A DNA stretch of 64,000 nt, taken from contig NC_079223.1 in assembly GCF_029633865.1 (NCBI RefSeq), forward strand, positions 8,751,736 through 8,815,735, in the 5' to 3' direction. The stretch is from Lampris incognitus. Taxonomy: Eukaryota; Chordata; Actinopteri; Lampriformes; Lampridae. The stretch's first letter is position 1; every line of letters begins with the position of its first letter. Both the position numbers and the translations under genes were made by a program. The notes under the pieces are model-generated. The model did no database searches. It had not been told where the DNA came from and saw only the letters and a program-made list of their open reading frames with translations. Shown here piece after piece: positions 46,101 to 55,935 of this stretch.

Positions 46101-49100
46101 ATTTGTTGATACAGTTTGATCAGGATTTGTTGATACAGTTTGCAAGGGATGGTGATGTTTCTGTTAATGACAGGCGTGAGGGACCAGTTATGATGACAGG
46201 GCAACATGCTGGTGTAAAAGGAGCCATACTGGGGGGTTGAAGAGAATTGTGTATCCCCCTGTACTTACAACAAACAACATAGAGAGGACACACTCTTGGA
46301 CTTCCTGTGACATATGAAAATAGACACAGGTGACAGAGAGACAGACAGAGGACACTGCACAACAAACAAGCGTACTAGGTACAAACACACACTGCCTTCG
46401 AAATACTCCCCAATAGTGACGAATCCTTACGCACAATCATGAATACAATGAACTGTATGTGAAAGTAGACTATGCCATAGACGTGTTGTGGTAGTCGCCT
46501 ACAATTAATATGATGAACTTACGATTTGATCGGAGTCTTCTTCTTCTTAGCAGGTTTGTTCTGATTGTGATCCTCCAGTTCGCTGATGTTGTCATTGTCA
46601 ATATCATTGTCATTGGCTGGCAACTCAAATGAGGCAGAGGCCTTAGGAGGAGAGCTAGCCATTTTAAAGGAAGATTTGAATGGGTCGACAGAGTCATCAA
46701 AGTTATCTGGATCAAAGCCGTAGGAAGGTCTGGACAGCTTGGGAGAGTTGGGTATTCCTTTCTTGGAAGAGAAGGGGTTAAAGTTTGGATCATCCCACCC
46801 GTCAGGATCAAAGCTGTAGGATGTTTTACTAATAGGAATGTCATCCTCATTTCCATTTGGGACCGCTGACAGGTCATTGTCCAGCTGCTCTGTTGGTGCA
46901 GGAGGGGCCTTCTTCAGCCCCAGCTTTGGTTTCCTCAGGGGCATCTTGGCTCCAGGTTTCTTACCCAGCTTCTTGGTTGGGGGAGAGGCCTGGTGTGATG
47001 CCTCACTGCTTTCTTCAGAATAGTCAAACTCCAACCTTACTGGCTGGCGCTTGGTGACGACAGCCTGTTCTTCAGGGTTACTTAATGGCTCTTTAAGGGG
47101 AGTCGGTTCGTTGTGATGGGGCGGCCGCTCAACAGCAACAGGGGGGTGATCTGGTGGGGTGGCTATGGGGTCACACACTGGAGCCTTCCGACCAAACACA
47201 GGGGAGTTGGCAATTTTACTTCCTCCTGTATTGAATGGGTCAATGTTTTCAAAGTTGTCTGGGTCCCATTTGTAGGAAGCACTGGGGGGGACTGGGGAGG
47301 CGTCTTTGACAGTTGGGGACTCAGGCACAGGGAGAGGGGACTCCTCCTGGCACAGGAGTAAGGCAGGGGTGGGAAGGCTCTCTTCAGGGGTGGTGTGATT
47401 GGTCTCCTCGGGGAGAGGAGGAGGCGTCTCAACACGGGTCTTCCTGGTCCTGCGGAGGCTTCCTCCAGGACTCGGGGTGGCAGAAGGCCCCTCTGGCTCC
47501 TTCTGGGTCTGGACAGGACTGGCAGTTTGAGACTTGGTCTTCTTCGTTACCTCCGGCGTGCTGCTGGAAGAGGTGGGTTGTGGACTTTCAGGGTTGGAGC
47601 TCTGTCTTTGGAGGGGCTTCTTCTTAACGGACCCAGGACGGACTTTCTTTGGCCTGCGGAGAGTTCCTGGAGCACTCTCAGTGCCTACGCTGAAGGATTC
47701 TGCGTGTGGACGGAAACCTCCTGCTGTACTTCCATCTAATGGACCAGGACTGTCAAGCTCTCCACCCTGGAGGCTGAGGGAACGAGTTAGAGTGTAGCTT
47801 GGTGACTCTCCTGCAAGAACATCAATGTTGTATGTGCCGCTGGCTGCTATGGGCTTGTCCTCATCAAAAACAATGGAATTAGTACGACTGGGTGGATCAG
47901 CTGACGTCAGGTCAGACGCAGGTTCACCATCTGCCTGGTCAGCTTCCGAAGCAAACCCTACAGATAAATGGAAAGAAAAAAAATATTTTACTACTATACC
48001 CCATATGTCAGTTGTACAGTAGCAAGTAAAGGTTCATATGAGAAAATAAATATTTCTGTATATGCATTGTTCTCTGTCTGACTAGGTGGGATGCAGATGT
48101 GTGAAGGAGAGAGGGAGACATTGAGATGAAGGCAGCCATTTGTTTTTAAACACTCTAGGTTACATTGTGTAAAATGGCCTCAATAATCAAGTCAGTGCCT
48201 CCCAGTTAGATAGTCACTTCAACAAGTCATTAAGAATAATCACAAAAGAGATGAAGGCATGTCAGTGCCTATTGCTGAGTCTGGTATATTCTCCAAAACC
48301 ACAGTTGGCTGACTGATCAGTGGCCGTGTTGGTCTTGGTCTTAGCAAACAGAGGAGACAATTTCTGACGTAGAGTACCACTTGTCTCCACTAGAGGCTGC
48401 AATAAGCTTTAAGATGAAGACAGTGGTGATGTAGGAACATTATAAGGAAGCCTTGCTCACAACATGGGATAATTCCTTACCTTTATCATGAGATATTAGC
48501 TGCAGGTTTTGAGGCTCTGTAGGGGAAACAGCTTTCACTGGAGTTGTAGACTCGGGGGTCTCAAATGCTCCATCAGAGTCTGAGCTCCTACAGTACAAGA
48601 TAAAATAAATGAAGATATAATATGATGGACAGTTAGTGCCCAGCGTATTGGGTGTTTCTACTTCAGTTCAAGCCAATGGCATTTATTCTTCTTCCTTCTA
48701 CTCCTTTAAACAGACACAGCTCCTGATTATTTGATTCCACATTATATGAATGATGTGAAATTGCCAATGGGCCTTTTTTTTCAAGGCAGTCTTCATACAT
48801 TAGTCCCCTTTACAGCCCTACAAGTTCACTTGACCATATTTAGTAAGAAAATGCTGCTCTCAGTATTTACTCCAATCCATTTGGCTCTAGTGGATTTTTC
48901 ATGGCGAGGAATGAAAGTGCTGAATCTGCAGGGAGGAGACAGACAACACGGCTGAGACATGAAATTGCTTGTGCTTCCCCTGCCCCCCTAGCAAATACAG
49001 TTACCACAGCTTTTAAGAAAAGACAATTAAGAGGGACTGACTGAAACACTGAGCGACACATTCAGACATGAATGTTTACTGCATCTTGACCGCTTGGGAA

Positions 49101-49505
49101 AAAAAGAAATTGCATCGGTATGCTACGATCCCACATGAAGAGTACCGACAGATTATTTTTGGCAGCAGCAAGGACACACGTACCTACACACATACATGCA
49201 TGATAAAGCTCACCACACACTACCGACCATAGACTGCCAAACATCGACGAGATGAAGATGATCAATGGGCTAACCGCCAGGTTGTGGCGGCAACCTCCCG
49301 CTTTGTCTCACCTCTGCCTGACTGGCTCCCCGGCAACTGTGATCATGGCGGCATGGCGTGAGCCCCAGGAGAGACGGTGAAGGAGCCCGAGAGGGGGACC
49401 TGAGTCTGGGCTGTCCCCATCCCCTGCCCCTCCCAGCAATGAGTCCCAGCCCCAGCGAGCCCACTGCAGAGGAGACAGAGCCTGCCATGCGGCGCTCACT
49501 GCCAT
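27098..49505 (-). CDS. tacc2: TACC2, centrosome/spindle coiled-coil protein (17 exons, short isoform)
   Basis: Seventeen exons join in one frame, 3216 nt or 1071 aa. Minus-strand coordinates: 49505-49312, 48587-48481, 47957-46523, 44011-43954, 42964-42757, 42339-42296, 42150-42041, 40322-40169, 39650-39504, 39107-39066, 36141-36001, 35905-35829, 33840-33797, 32134-31974, 31830-31724, 31406-31286, 27163-27098. Every junction is GT/AG and phase-compatible. Residues ~1-64 are a TACC1-like start, 101-578 the large SPAZ exon, 599-667 contain [10 protein letters not shown], and ~870-1071 are the TACC coiled coil ([52 protein letters not shown]). The MGKS end, [20 protein letters not shown] and [13 protein letters not shown] favour TACC2 over TACC1/TACC3. 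TACC proteins bind chTOG-type partners and act at centrosomes and microtubule plus ends. Whether undetected exons occur between the first exons is unknown. Confidence 0.96.
28186..28577 (-). mobile_element. tRNA-derived SINE (family A) in tacc2 intron 16
   Basis: Minus-strand copy with the tRNA-like head at the right (reverse of 'gggattcgaacaggcg') and internal deletions in the body ('taccactagagtcgccag'). Confidence 0.82.
29333..30253 (+). mobile_element. Tc1-like transposon relic in tacc2 intron 16
   Basis: Terminal inverted repeats CCAATCAGCCAAAACA and TGTTTTGGCTGATCGG mark the ends. The transposase is the fish Tc1-like type: [16 protein letters not shown] at the amino end, then a large internal deletion near 29580, and later [20 protein letters not shown] and [16 protein letters not shown]. 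The acidic catalytic positions are altered: the second DDE block reads QQHN, and the third reads NSIGHLWD where the family has Glu. Several frameshifts are present. The element cannot be autonomous. Confidence 0.85.
31286..31406 (-). CDS. tacc2: tacc2 exon 16
   Basis: Between TTTCCAG and GTCAGT. It encodes [20 protein letters not shown] and then [20 protein letters not shown], heptad-patterned coiled coil of the TACC domain. The first nucleotide completes a split lysine codon. Confidence 0.97.
31724..31830 (-). CDS. tacc2: tacc2 exon 15
   Basis: Acceptor CACTGTGCAG, donor AA|GTGAGT. It encodes [20 protein letters not shown] and [15 protein letters not shown], among the most conserved TACC-domain stretches. 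Confidence 0.97.
31974..32134 (-). CDS. tacc2: tacc2 exon 14
   Basis: Acceptor GTGTCCATCAG, donor AAG|GTGAAT. It encodes [20 protein letters not shown] then [19 protein letters not shown] and [28 protein letters not shown] separates TACC2 from TACC1, which has SLSDLFRRYENLK. Confidence 0.97.
32565..32745 (+). repeat. Interspersed repeat fragment in tacc2 intron 13
   Basis: Contains 'tcctcgggtaccaccag', 'ctgctggtttcccattcc' and 'gctggttgggatgg', and is similar to 17045-17160. The family is unnamed. Confidence 0.5.
33797..33840 (-). CDS. tacc2: tacc2 exon 13
   Basis: A 44-nt exon between TTATCCACAG and GTGAGT, encoding [14 protein letters not shown]. The motif is near-invariant in TACC proteins. 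Confidence 0.96.
34060..34556 (+). mobile_element. tRNA-derived SINE (family A), complete with TSD, in tacc2 intron 12
   Basis: A clear head GCGTCCGGATAGCGTAGCGG with box B GGTTCGAATCC is followed by the full body and an (AAATAAAC)n-type tail at about 34480-34553. The 11-bp duplication TCTCATATTCT flanks it at 34048-34058 and 34557-34567. It is the best-preserved copy for defining the family, about 430 bp plus tail. Confidence 0.9.
35530..35574. repeat. Short fish retroelement fragment
   Basis: 'catttagcagacgattttat' and 'ccaaagcgacgtaca' are the widespread fish motif for a SINE/LINE tail. It lies directly beside the perfect hairpin at 35575-35615. Confidence 0.55.
35575..35615. repeat. Perfect 19-bp inverted repeat, 3-nt loop
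   Basis: GTTACTACAACACAAGCAA, then GTG, then its exact complement TTGCTTGTGTTGTAGTAAC. It lies in tacc2 intron 11-12. Confidence 0.95.
35829..35905 (-). CDS. tacc2: tacc2 exon 12
   Basis: Acceptor CCTTTTTTCAG, donor AG|GTAAGA. It encodes [20 protein letters not shown] then EVVEM, the start of the continuous TACC coiled coil. Confidence 0.96.
36001..36141 (-). CDS. tacc2: tacc2 exon 11
   Basis: 47 codons with [20 protein letters not shown] and [13 protein letters not shown], matching the segment just before the TACC domain. The acceptor is either AAGCAG| (36141, chosen) or three bases earlier (36144). This NAGNAG choice would add or drop one glutamine. The donor is GAG|GTGCCC, a weaker site. 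Confidence 0.88.
36319..36342. repeat. Poly(A) tract in tacc2 intron 10
   Basis: An uninterrupted run of A in the 39.1-36.1 kb intron, possibly the tail of an unrecognised retroelement. Confidence 0.8.
39066..39107 (-). CDS. tacc2: tacc2 exon 10
   Basis: A 42-nt micro-exon, [14 protein letters not shown], between CGGCCCAG and GTAGCC. It is homologous to the family's EELEFA-MRIEAL segment. Being a multiple of three, it could be skipped without frameshift. Confidence 0.93.
39504..39650 (-). CDS. tacc2: tacc2 exon 9
   Basis: 49 codons between CCCCTGTAG and GTGTGT. They include [20 protein letters not shown] and AQKLQ, which corresponds to the YLEPDLAE...FAQKLQ motif of TACC2/TACC1. Phase 0 at both ends. 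Confidence 0.95.
40077..40154. repeat. (GA)n microsatellite next to tacc2 exon 8 donor
   Basis: About 38 GA repeats with two GC interruptions. On the transcribed sense it is (TC)n, beginning 14-15 bases after the exon 8/intron boundary. Confidence 0.95.
40169..40322 (-). CDS. tacc2: tacc2 exon 8
   Basis: Begins (G)[19 protein letters not shown] and ends [10 protein letters not shown] before GTGAGT. SFEE matches the SSFEETEA of mammalian TACC2; the rest is fast-evolving. A long (TC)n on the sense strand begins eight bases into the intron. Confidence 0.92.
40928..41366 (+). mobile_element. tRNA-derived SINE (family A) in tacc2 intron 7
   Basis: Head GGGCATCCGGGTAGCATGGCGG; the box B is mutated ('ccagatcaaatccccg'). 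Complete body and short A-rich tail. CACCTAT-like sequence on both sides may be the target duplication. Confidence 0.85.
42041..42150 (-). CDS. tacc2: tacc2 exon 7
   Basis: Acceptor GCCTTGTAG, donor GG|GTATGT. It encodes [20 protein letters not shown] and [17 protein letters not shown], corresponding to the KKQALYLMFD...PTPCSG region. Confidence 0.93.
42296..42339 (-). CDS. tacc2: tacc2 exon 6
   Basis: A 44-nt exon encoding (D)[14 protein letters not shown], a hallmark TACC2 string. Acceptor TCCTGCCAG, donor CCA|GTAAGT. Confidence 0.96.
42757..42964 (-). CDS. tacc2: tacc2 exon 5
   Basis: 69 codons plus 1 nt. It contains [20 protein letters not shown] and [10 protein letters not shown], both conserved in TACC2. 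Acceptor CCACGGCGCAG, donor AAG|GTGAGG. Confidence 0.96.
43256..43680 (+). mobile_element. tRNA-derived SINE (family A) in tacc2 intron 4
   Basis: Head AGTCCGGGTGGCGTGGCGG preceded by a poly(G) run, box B AGTTCGAATCC, full body, and a tail of A-rich 'gagagaaaaaaagaaa'. Confidence 0.87.
43954..44011 (-). CDS. tacc2: tacc2 exon 4
   Basis: Encodes (S)[19 protein letters not shown], the basic segment after the KKKK motif. Acceptor TGCTCTTACAG, donor CAG|GTGACT. Likely part of a nuclear-localisation-type basic cluster. Confidence 0.95.
44780..45975. mobile_element. Fold-back Tc1-derived element (~535-bp inverted arms) in tacc2 intron 3
   Basis: The ends are CACTACCGTTCAAAAGTTTG and its complement, flanked by TA dinucleotides. 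Left arm 44780-45315 and right arm 45442-45975 are nearly identical inverted copies around a ~126-bp loop. The plus strand of the right arm (45654-45812) encodes the carboxy end of a Tc1 transposase ([20 protein letters not shown]). The facing strand of each arm encodes the amino-terminal helix-turn-helix ([40 protein letters not shown]). The catalytic core is missing. The left HTH copy has a TGA within it; the right one is intact. Confidence 0.9.
46067..46142. repeat. 24-bp tandem repeat, 3 copies
   Basis: TTTGATCAGGATTTGTTGATACAG is repeated three times, with a partial first copy. It lies in tacc2 intron 3, immediately beside the fold-back element. Confidence 0.92.
46523..47957 (-). CDS. 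tacc2: tacc2 exon 3, large SPAZ-containing exon
   Basis: The 1435-nt exon (477 codons plus split ends) lies between TTATCTGTAG and TC|GTAAGT. It begins with a D/S-rich stretch and [20 protein letters not shown], the family's [17 protein letters not shown] motif. [20 protein letters not shown] and [13 protein letters not shown] follow. Three related modules come next: [39 protein letters not shown] and [32 protein letters not shown] closes the exon. It is Ser/Pro/Lys rich and probably disordered. Confidence 0.97.
48481..48587 (-). CDS. tacc2: tacc2 exon 2
   Basis: 107 nt between TTGTACTGTAG and AAAG|GTAAGG. It encodes (R)[19 protein letters not shown] and [34 protein letters not shown] is shared with mammalian TACC2. 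It needs two nucleotides from the preceding exon, which both candidate first exons supply. Confidence 0.96.
49312..49505 (-). CDS. tacc2: tacc2 alternative first coding exon (TACC1-like start)
   Basis: An ATG in an excellent context (GCAGCCATGG) starts [20 protein letters not shown], which matches the TACC1 amino terminus MAFSPWQILSPVQWAKWTW. An in-frame TGA lies 30-40 bases upstream. The frame runs 64 codons plus AG to AG|GTGAGA. No good acceptor was seen just upstream, so this appears to be a true first exon with its own promoter. A TATA-like TTAAAAG lies near 49720 on the minus strand. Confidence 0.9.
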
Positions 49506-49999
49506 GGCTGCTGGCTGGCCAGACGTCTCCACACCACGCTGCTTACTGCCCCGTCACACGGGTAGAAGCCCCAGTATCGCTCCAACAGTCGCCCGCCACC
49601 TCCAGGAACGCGTCTCTCTCACCTGCCCTGTCTTCCTTTCTCTGTTTCTCTTGACTGGTTATTGTGAATTGTCTTTGTTCCCCTCCATGGTGTGAAATCC
49701 CTTCACACAGCTCATCTTTTAATCCAGAGTCATGTGAATTTCTCCTATATAGAGTCGAAACTCCACCCCAGTGGGAAATGATGCCTCCCAACTCAAAGCA
49801 GACTGGCTGCTGAAGCCCACCACCACTTGCACACATTCTGGCACTCTCGCTTACATTTATACTCTCTCTCTCTCCCCCCCTCCCTCTCTCTCTCTCTCTC
49901 ATGCACGCACACAAGCTATACTTCATATGGTAATCGAGAAAAAAAAACTCCTATGTCCGACTGCCCAGGCAGCGCTGATAAAACTCGCTTGTTCCATCA

Positions 50000-52900
50000 G
50001 CCTCTGATGCCTCTCTTACACATTTTCTGTCCCTTTAACCCTTATTTTCTCGCTTTACACCAAAATCCAATGAGAAAATCAACCAAAACCGACTTGGTCC
50101 CTGTGCACAGAACACACCGAGACTCTGCTTGGCAAAAAACGTTTCCTCTTCATTGGCAAACTGAGGCAGTGTCACTATGCCGAATTCGAGCAAAACCGTA
50201 CATTTATGGCCATTAACTGAGCGTATTCTAGTTGGCCACACAATTGTACTTGTGTATTTTGTCTGCTGTCAGACTGTTTGCTGTAAGCTGTAAGCTGCAC
50301 ATACTGTAGAGTCCAAGGCAGAGTAACTGTTCCTTCAACACATCCATGGGCAGTATCATGAAATTGAGTCAATACAATGAGCAATAAAAGGTGTTGAAAA
50401 TAGAAATGCCTGAGGCAGCTTTTAGTGCTAATCTCTTTGTAGCTACTTGGCTATTGGTGGACCTCAACCCATTTCAAACACACACACACACACACACATG
50501 CAGGAGAAGAGAAAAGGACCCCCACTGAGAAGACCGCTCCATGTCTATTGATTTATCTTTGTCATTGTGTTTTTATTCGGGCCATAGTGGGGCTATCCAT
50601 CCTCCTGTGGGGGGGGGGGTTCTTTGTCACAGGCACACGCAAACATGGCCCAAATAACAGCTGTTACTGTTGAAGGATGTCAGGGGTATTGGCTACAAAA
50701 TCAGCTCGGTATTTGCTATTAATTGATGACAAAAGACTCGCTGCCTGACTGAGACAAGAGTGCTCATCAAAGGGGTGGGGGTTGGGGGGGGCTGGAATGA
50801 GAAAGGGGTCCTGGGAAGGTGGGTGAATCTCTTAATAAAACATTTTGATTGTTACGGTCAATATGTCCACGAACCCTGGGGGCAAACCAGTGCGGAGAAA
50901 GAGAGGCTCCTCAGCCGGCAGGAAGGCAGGCAGAAGTGAATTACACTTGCACTGCGTTAGCCGTCCTGTGAGCTTCTATCAGCATTTCCACCGTAAATCT
51001 CAAACTCTGTCAGGCGTTGCAGTTTCAACCGGGTACCTGGCAGCATTTGCACCAGGTCAAACAAGGATGTAGAAGTACCCGTTTCATAGGGTCCCTTTAC
51101 TGATTGCTACCAATCAAAACACAGAGAAACGTGGTGCTACGGCATAGGATGAAGGAGTGAACGGTTCAGAATGAGACTGGACATGAGATGCCTATATGAG
51201 CGCCGTGTCCGATCGGGATCAGACTTTGCCGTCTGCAGATCCATCTGCATCAATCTCCGGGAGCCAGGATCATGGTGTCAGATGGTCAGGCAGGCAGTGA
51301 CAGAGACAGCTCCAAAGGCAGGAGCAAGGAGCAGTTTATAAGAACAGCTTTGGTGTCCTGCAGTTACGCTGATCACTTCTGAAAAGGCACGATGAAGACG
51401 ACCATTCCCAAGCTGCTGCTATAAAATGGCTGGATACACTACAAATGCCGTCTCTAAACGGCGAGCGAGGACGCCTAATTAGTGTTCATTTTGATTCTCA
51501 GTTTATCTCCTTGCAGAGGAGAATTTTCACATGGCTGCAAACACAGGGTTGCCATGGTGACTGTAGACTGACTGCCTGCGCCATATGTTCCACCGTGGCC
51601 GGATGTTCACAGTCCCGGCCGACACACAGGAGCATGCGCACAAGAGCACACACACACACACACGTGAAAACACACACATGCGCGCAACTGCGGACCGCTG
51701 AACACATGAGCCTCGAATGAAGCCTCAGTCTGGCTGATGAAACGGGAGACAAATACAGGTGCATCACAAGTTTGATTTCTCCAATAGCTGCAGCAGCATG
51801 CTGTGCAGAACGCCTCGACTGCTTTAAAGAGACAGGAAACGTCTCATTGTTCACACTGCTTTACTCACACACCTCTTCCCGTGTCGCCATGTCTAGAAGT
51901 CTCGAAACGGTGCCGCGTGTCAGTGCTTCGGCTGACCGTAGTCAAACGTGGATGTGAAAAATAACGAATTAGGTGAATAAACATATTAGACCTCTGAACA
52001 TTTTTTGTGGCATTAATCCTATTTTCTAATGCTTACTGAACCTCGTATCAGAGAAAGGCAGAAATGGGAACTCGTATCGTGGGTGAGCAATCAAGAGCGA
52101 GGGGGTGGACTATAACAAAGGGGGCAGTTAGTTAACGGCTGCCCGACACATGATCGCCCGGAGTCAGAGGCTGCGCAGCGGGAGGCGGAGAGACGCCGCG
52201 TCCCAGGCAGCCAAACACATTTCTGCCCTCAGCCGAGTCGATCGCCTCCTCTCTAAACGCTGGCCAGGGAGTCATCCTCAGGGGTGGGGGGGGGGGGGCT
52301 ACACCTTGCAGAGAGACCCCAACAAACACAACCTGCCTTTCTGTAAAATACATCGTTTGCAACTACCAAATAGAAAAACAGGAATCGACAGCAAGAAGGA
52401 TGTACTGTGCTGCAGCCCTTGTTGCTGCCCGGGCGTTTTCAAGATCACGGCACGGCACACAGACCGGGTGGGCATTTTTGAGTCAGTTTTCAGGAGAAAA
52501 CACCAAACTGATAAGCAGGACTCGATGTTACCTGTGAAGGATGGATGAAGAGGGGCAGACTGACGAAGGCTGATAGGAGAGGTGCAGGATAAGAGAAGGG
52601 GGGGAAGGGGGGAGAGGGAGGGTGAAGGCTGCAGATCTGCCAGCAGCTGTGTGAGCAGCGTGTCATGGGATTAGCTGTGGCGATGCCGCTACAGACACCC
52701 ACTGTTATTTCTCATCCGTCAACCACAACTAAAAAGCCGCCCGTCTGGACACCGACCGTCTCGTTGCATCCCTTCCAAGTTTCCTTCCTCCTCTCTAAAA
52801 TTAAAATGTTAATCTTGGTGTCGGTCGTTTCCTAACAGACACACTAACACATGCAGTGCATTAATATCTCAATTGGGTATTTACCTTGACAGAATAGAGT
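50000..52900. other. tacc2 long intron 1; no exon recognised
   Basis: This lies between the two alternative first exons. Simple-sequence patches occur: (CA) at 50480-50500 and 51640-51663, and G runs. A pyrimidine tract ending TTCACAG at about 52530 (minus) could be an acceptor, but the sequence after it stops soon in all useful frames. No homology to the long N-terminal region of mammalian TACC2 was found. Confidence 0.4.
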
Positions 52901-52920
52901 TTAAAAACCGGCCATCATTT

Positions 52921-53294
52921 TTTTTCCCCCCTTTGGATTTCCCTCCCCCCTTTTTTTCTCCCTAATTGTATCCGGTCAATTTCCCCACTCTTCCGAGCCG
53001 CCCCGGTCGCTGCTCCACCCCCTCTGCTGATCCGGGGGGGGCTGCAGACTACCACATGCCTCCTCCCATACATGTGGAGTCACCAGCCGCTTCTTCTCAC
53101 CTGACAGTGAGGAGTTTCACCAGGGGGGCGTAGCAGGTAGGAGGATCACGCTATCCCCCCCCCCCCCCGAACAGGCGCCCCAACCGACCAGAGGAGGCGC
53201 TAGTGCAGCGACCAGGACACATACCCACATCCGGCTTCCCCCCCGCAGACGCGGCCAATTGTGTCTGTAGGGATGCCCGACCAAGCCGGAGGTA
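52921..53294 (-). mobile_element. SINE family A, lacking tRNA head
   Basis: Minus-strand copy whose homology stops at 'gaccaagccggaggtaa', just before the tRNA-like head. It is therefore 5'-truncated, as expected from incomplete reverse transcription. Confidence 0.85.
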
Positions 53295-53615
53295 ATTTTG
53301 ACCGCCCATGGTTGTTTAAGGTAGATCTTATCATAACGTTTTTATTTTTGTGCACAATGGAATGATCTAAAACTGACTTTAATGCAAACATATGCAATTT
53401 TAGGAGCATCCAGGGGGCAGCAGGTCTGTATCTTTCTTTTTTTTTTCCCCCCACAAAGTTGTTAAACTTTGAAAATCCAAAACTGTCAAAATGACGGCCT
53501 TGGCCGTTCTAGCGTTCAACGCAACTGAACGAGGAATATCTGTGTCATGAGAAGGTAAGGTGGAGCTGGTTGAAATTACGTAATACTAAAGGCTATGTAG
53601 AAAGAGAGATGCGAG

Positions 53616-54115
53616 ATGCAAGGGATGGGCACTGAGACGACAACAGAGGGCGCTCTCACCCCTTCAATGTTATTAACCAAGAAGCTGGACAACAAGATAA
53701 AAGCAGTGCAGCGCATGAAACCACAACTTAGGAAGGTTTTACAAGACATCAAACTTGAAAGAAAGAGAAAGAAAGAGGGGAACCCCAAACGGGTCTTTGA
53801 TCCGTCTCTTTAGTTCTAGTCAGCAGCAGTTGAGCGGGCCAAGAACAACTGCTGTCTGAATGAGATTTTTATGATAATCCACCAACATAAAGCATTTCTC
53901 TTTTCTGCACCTGACTCATCCGCCTCAGGAAACGAGCCCTTGTGGAGCCTTCTCAAAGGCCCCAGACACCCCAGCTACGGCCCATTCCAGCTGCTACCGC
54001 CAGGCAAGCGGCACCGCGGCCTCAAAGCCCGGACCAGCAGGCTCCAGAACAGCTTTTTCCCCACCGGGCAACCGGGCTTCTGAACAAAGAACATTAAAAG
54101 ACACTAAGCCTGGTG
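53616..54115 (+). mobile_element. Retroelement (LINE-type) 3' coding relic
   Basis: Translation shows KRHRGLKARTSRLQNSFFPTG then QPGF and a stop. This RTSRL-NSFFP string is typical of the end of LINE-associated frames in fish. The preceding Lys-rich frame (QRMKPQLRKVLQDIKLERKR) may belong to it. Identification is by motif only. Confidence 0.45.
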
Positions 54116-54371
54116 CCGGACTGATGGTACTGACCCATGGTCTTCAGAGGAAACACACACAAATATGCAAACAGCTACACACGCATATGCACATTTATTA
54201 AGGCAGAGCCCGCCCACACACACACACACACACAGCATCTTACATCACACACTATTTATTATTATTGCTGCTTTTTTGTTCTGTTTTGTTGTTATTTAAT
54301 ACTGCTGTTGCTGCAGTGTTGAGTGGCTGAAACCCGAGAATTTTACCCTTGTACTTTTATTCTATTTTATT

Positions 54372-54803
54372 TTTCCCCCTTTTCTCCCCAATTGTATCCG
54401 GCCAATTACCCCACTCTTCCGAGCCGTCCCGGTTGCTGCTCCACCCCCCTCTGCCGATCCGGGGAGGGCTTCAGACTACCACATGCCTCCTCCCATACAT
54501 GTGGAGTCGCCAGCTACTTTTTTTCACCTGACAGTGAGGAGTTTCACCAGGGGGACGTAGCGCGTGGGAGGATCACGCTATTCCCCCCAGTCCCCCCCCC
54601 CCCCGAACAGGCACCCTGACCGACCAGAGGAGGCGCTAGTGCAGCGACCTGGACACACACCCACATCCGGCTTCCCTTCCCGCAGACACGGCCAGCTGTG
54701 TCTGTAGGGACGCCCGACTAAGCCGGAGGTAACACGGGGATTCGAACCGGCGACCCCCGTGTTGGTAGGCAACGGAATAGACCGCTACGCTACCCGGACG
54801 CCC
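54372..54803 (-). mobile_element. tRNA-derived SINE (family A)
   Basis: Full-length minus copy with an intact box B (reverse of 'gggattcgaaccggcgac') and head 'ccgctacgctacccggacgcc'. It lies in the long tacc2 intron. Confidence 0.88.
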
Positions 54804-55503
54804 CTCTCTTGTACTTTCATAATGAGACGTAACAAATAAAGAATCTTGAATCTTCTATAACCGTTAAAGGACAAATTAATAGGGACACTAAAAATGGGTC
54901 TCTCTCAAAGAGCAGCAGTCTCGGAGTTTCCGTCGTCCCTGTCCAGCCTGACTGAGGAAGTCCAGTGTTCCTGTGTGTGTCTCTGCGGTGTGTGCCGGGT
55001 GTCCCTCCCTCGACGAAAAGCACCGATTCCTCAATGTCCAAAAACAAAGGAGCCACTGAGACAAGAGTGTCAGCCCAGATAATCTCCCCTCACAGTAATG
55101 CCACATGCAGCCTAATCTGAGACCTTTGCTTCAAGCAGATGGTCCCAACGCCACAACAACACACTCAGCTCAGGCCTGGAAAGTAGAGCATCCACAAGAG
55201 AAGCTACACACCCTTTGAATTCATGCTAACAAAACAACCCAACTGGCCTCGTGTCGTGGATGATGTCACACTCTTCCACTGTACAAGACTGACTCACACA
55301 GGATAATGATGTCCCTTTATATAGTAGCCCAGGCACTGGTCTAAGTCTAGGACTTAATGCTCTTGTCTAAGATGTTAAGCTTGATCTTTGTGTTCATGAA
55401 TGAGACGAAATGGTTAAATCTTATCCAGTTTTTTTTACACTTAAAAACTTCCTGATCAGTGACCACCAGTAGGCTCTCACGGCTCCGTTTATTTATTTAT
55501 TTA

Positions 55504-55935
55504 CCGCCCCCCCTTCTCCCCAATTGTATATCGCCAATCCCCCTGCTCTCCCAGCTGTGCCGGTCGCTGCTCCACCTCCTCTGCCGACCCGGGGAGGGCT
55601 GCAGACTATCCCCATGCCTCCTCCCGTACATCTGGAGTCGCCAGCCGCTTCTTTTCACCTGACAGTGAGGAGTTTCGCCAGGGGGACGTAGCGCGTGGGA
55701 GGGTCACGCTATTCCCCACAGTTCCCCCTCCCCCCCGAACAGGCACCCCGACCGACCAGAGGAGGCGCTAGTGCAGCGACCAGGACACACACCCACATCC
55801 GGCTTCCCACCCACAGACACGGCCAATTGTGTCTGTAGGGACGCCCGACCAAGCCGGAGGTAACAAGAGGATTTGAACCGGAGATCCCCGCGTTGGTAGG
55901 CAACGGAACAGACCGCCACGCTACCGGGACGCCCC
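55504..55935 (-). mobile_element. tRNA-derived SINE (family A)
   Basis: Full-length minus copy. The box B is slightly mutated ('ggatttgaaccgg'); head 'gccacgctaccgggacgcc'. It lies 0.7 kb from the previous copy in the same orientation. Confidence 0.88.

Noticed and set aside
27098-49505. Assignment of the coiled-coil gene to tacc1 because of the TACC1-like first exon
   Set aside because: [48 protein letters not shown] and the MGKS end are TACC2-type. TACC1 ends LGKTD and has SLSDLFRRYENLK.
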